From NCBI GenBank assembly GCA_946480475.1, contig CAMLJM010000023.1, positions 1 to 52,858 of the forward strand: DNA of 52,858 bases. Direction: 5' to 3'. The position numbers were made by a program, and so were the translations under genes. Below are positions 52,856 to 52,858 of this stretch, one piece after another. Each line of letters begins with the position of its first letter. The stretch's first letter is position 1. Below the pieces are notes generated by a model. The model was given only the letters and a program-made list of their open reading frames with translations. It searched no databases and was not told where the DNA came from. This DNA comes from an uncultured Alphaproteobacteria bacterium. Lineage in GTDB: Bacteria; Pseudomonadota; Alphaproteobacteria; Micavibrionales; Micavibrionaceae.

Positions 52856-52858
52856 CTT

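Overview
This 52.9 kb window is a chromosomal, housekeeping-rich segment of a bacterium that is most probably an alphaproteobacterium. The evidence is the gene orders rph-rdgB-hemW, hrcA-grpE and dnaK-dnaJ-dapB, two promoters that fit the alphaproteobacterial EcfG (general stress) consensus exactly, and a heat-shock cluster without CIRCE operators. Base composition is near 50 % G+C by eye. I see no phage, insertion sequence, CRISPR array or rRNA. The lineage within the class cannot be fixed from sequence reading alone; a less-studied environmental lineage is likely, because about a third of the genes are short proteins I do not recognise.

Layout. (1) 1-3046, minus strand: rph, an AT-rich orphan gene, rdgB and hemW are coupled by overlaps. 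(2) 3139-10546, plus strand: a protein-quality-control block of hrcA, a secreted orphan, grpE, a small orphan, dnaK and dnaJ, followed by dapB. (3) 10557-18195: an Ada-like alkylation-repair protein, nth, a bactofilin, uvrC, a pentapeptide-repeat protein and a MarR-type regulator. (4) 18274-20000: a tRNA-Leu(TAA), a decayed small gene, and two paralogous small membrane proteins, each behind an EcfG-type promoter. (5) 20004-26479: a CinA-like protein, map, an orphan behind a perfect sigma-54 promoter, radC, purB, bacterioferritin, a Fur-box-preceded BFD-like ferredoxin and a periplasmic cyclophilin. (6) 26548-34343: a leucine-dehydrogenase-type enzyme, a TetR regulator, small membrane proteins, LysE and TauE transporters, and a cold-shock protein. 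(7) 34348-46587: uvrB, a thioredoxin/NHL protein coupled to a nitroreductase, a putative zinc peptidase, lysS, a lysine-rich histone-like protein, a pilin-like protein and a DinG/XPD-type helicase. (8) 46933-48348: a chorismate-utilising-enzyme relative that seems to have lost its catalytic motifs. (9) 48377-52855, minus strand: the 3' part of the ATP synthase operon (atpG, atpD, atpC), interrupted by a PAP2 phosphatase gene, an amphi-Trp gene and an orphan, with another orphan after atpC.

How the parts relate. DNA repair is strongly represented (uvrB, uvrC, nth, radC, ada-like, dinG-like, plus rdgB for nucleotide-pool cleaning). Several of these genes (uvrB, uvrC, radC, dinG-like, ada-like), with hrcA and the TauE gene, share one start architecture: a -10-like box ending 6-8 nt before the ATG and no usable Shine-Dalgarno sequence, which predicts leaderless mRNAs. 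The most unusual items are the non-canonical genes spliced into the atp operon by TAATG/ATGA junctions, the EcfG-controlled paralogue pair, the apparent TrpE/PabB pseudoenzyme, the sigma-54-driven orphan, and the 11-bp inverted repeat that contains the uvrB start codon. All function calls rest on motif recognition by eye; no database search was run.
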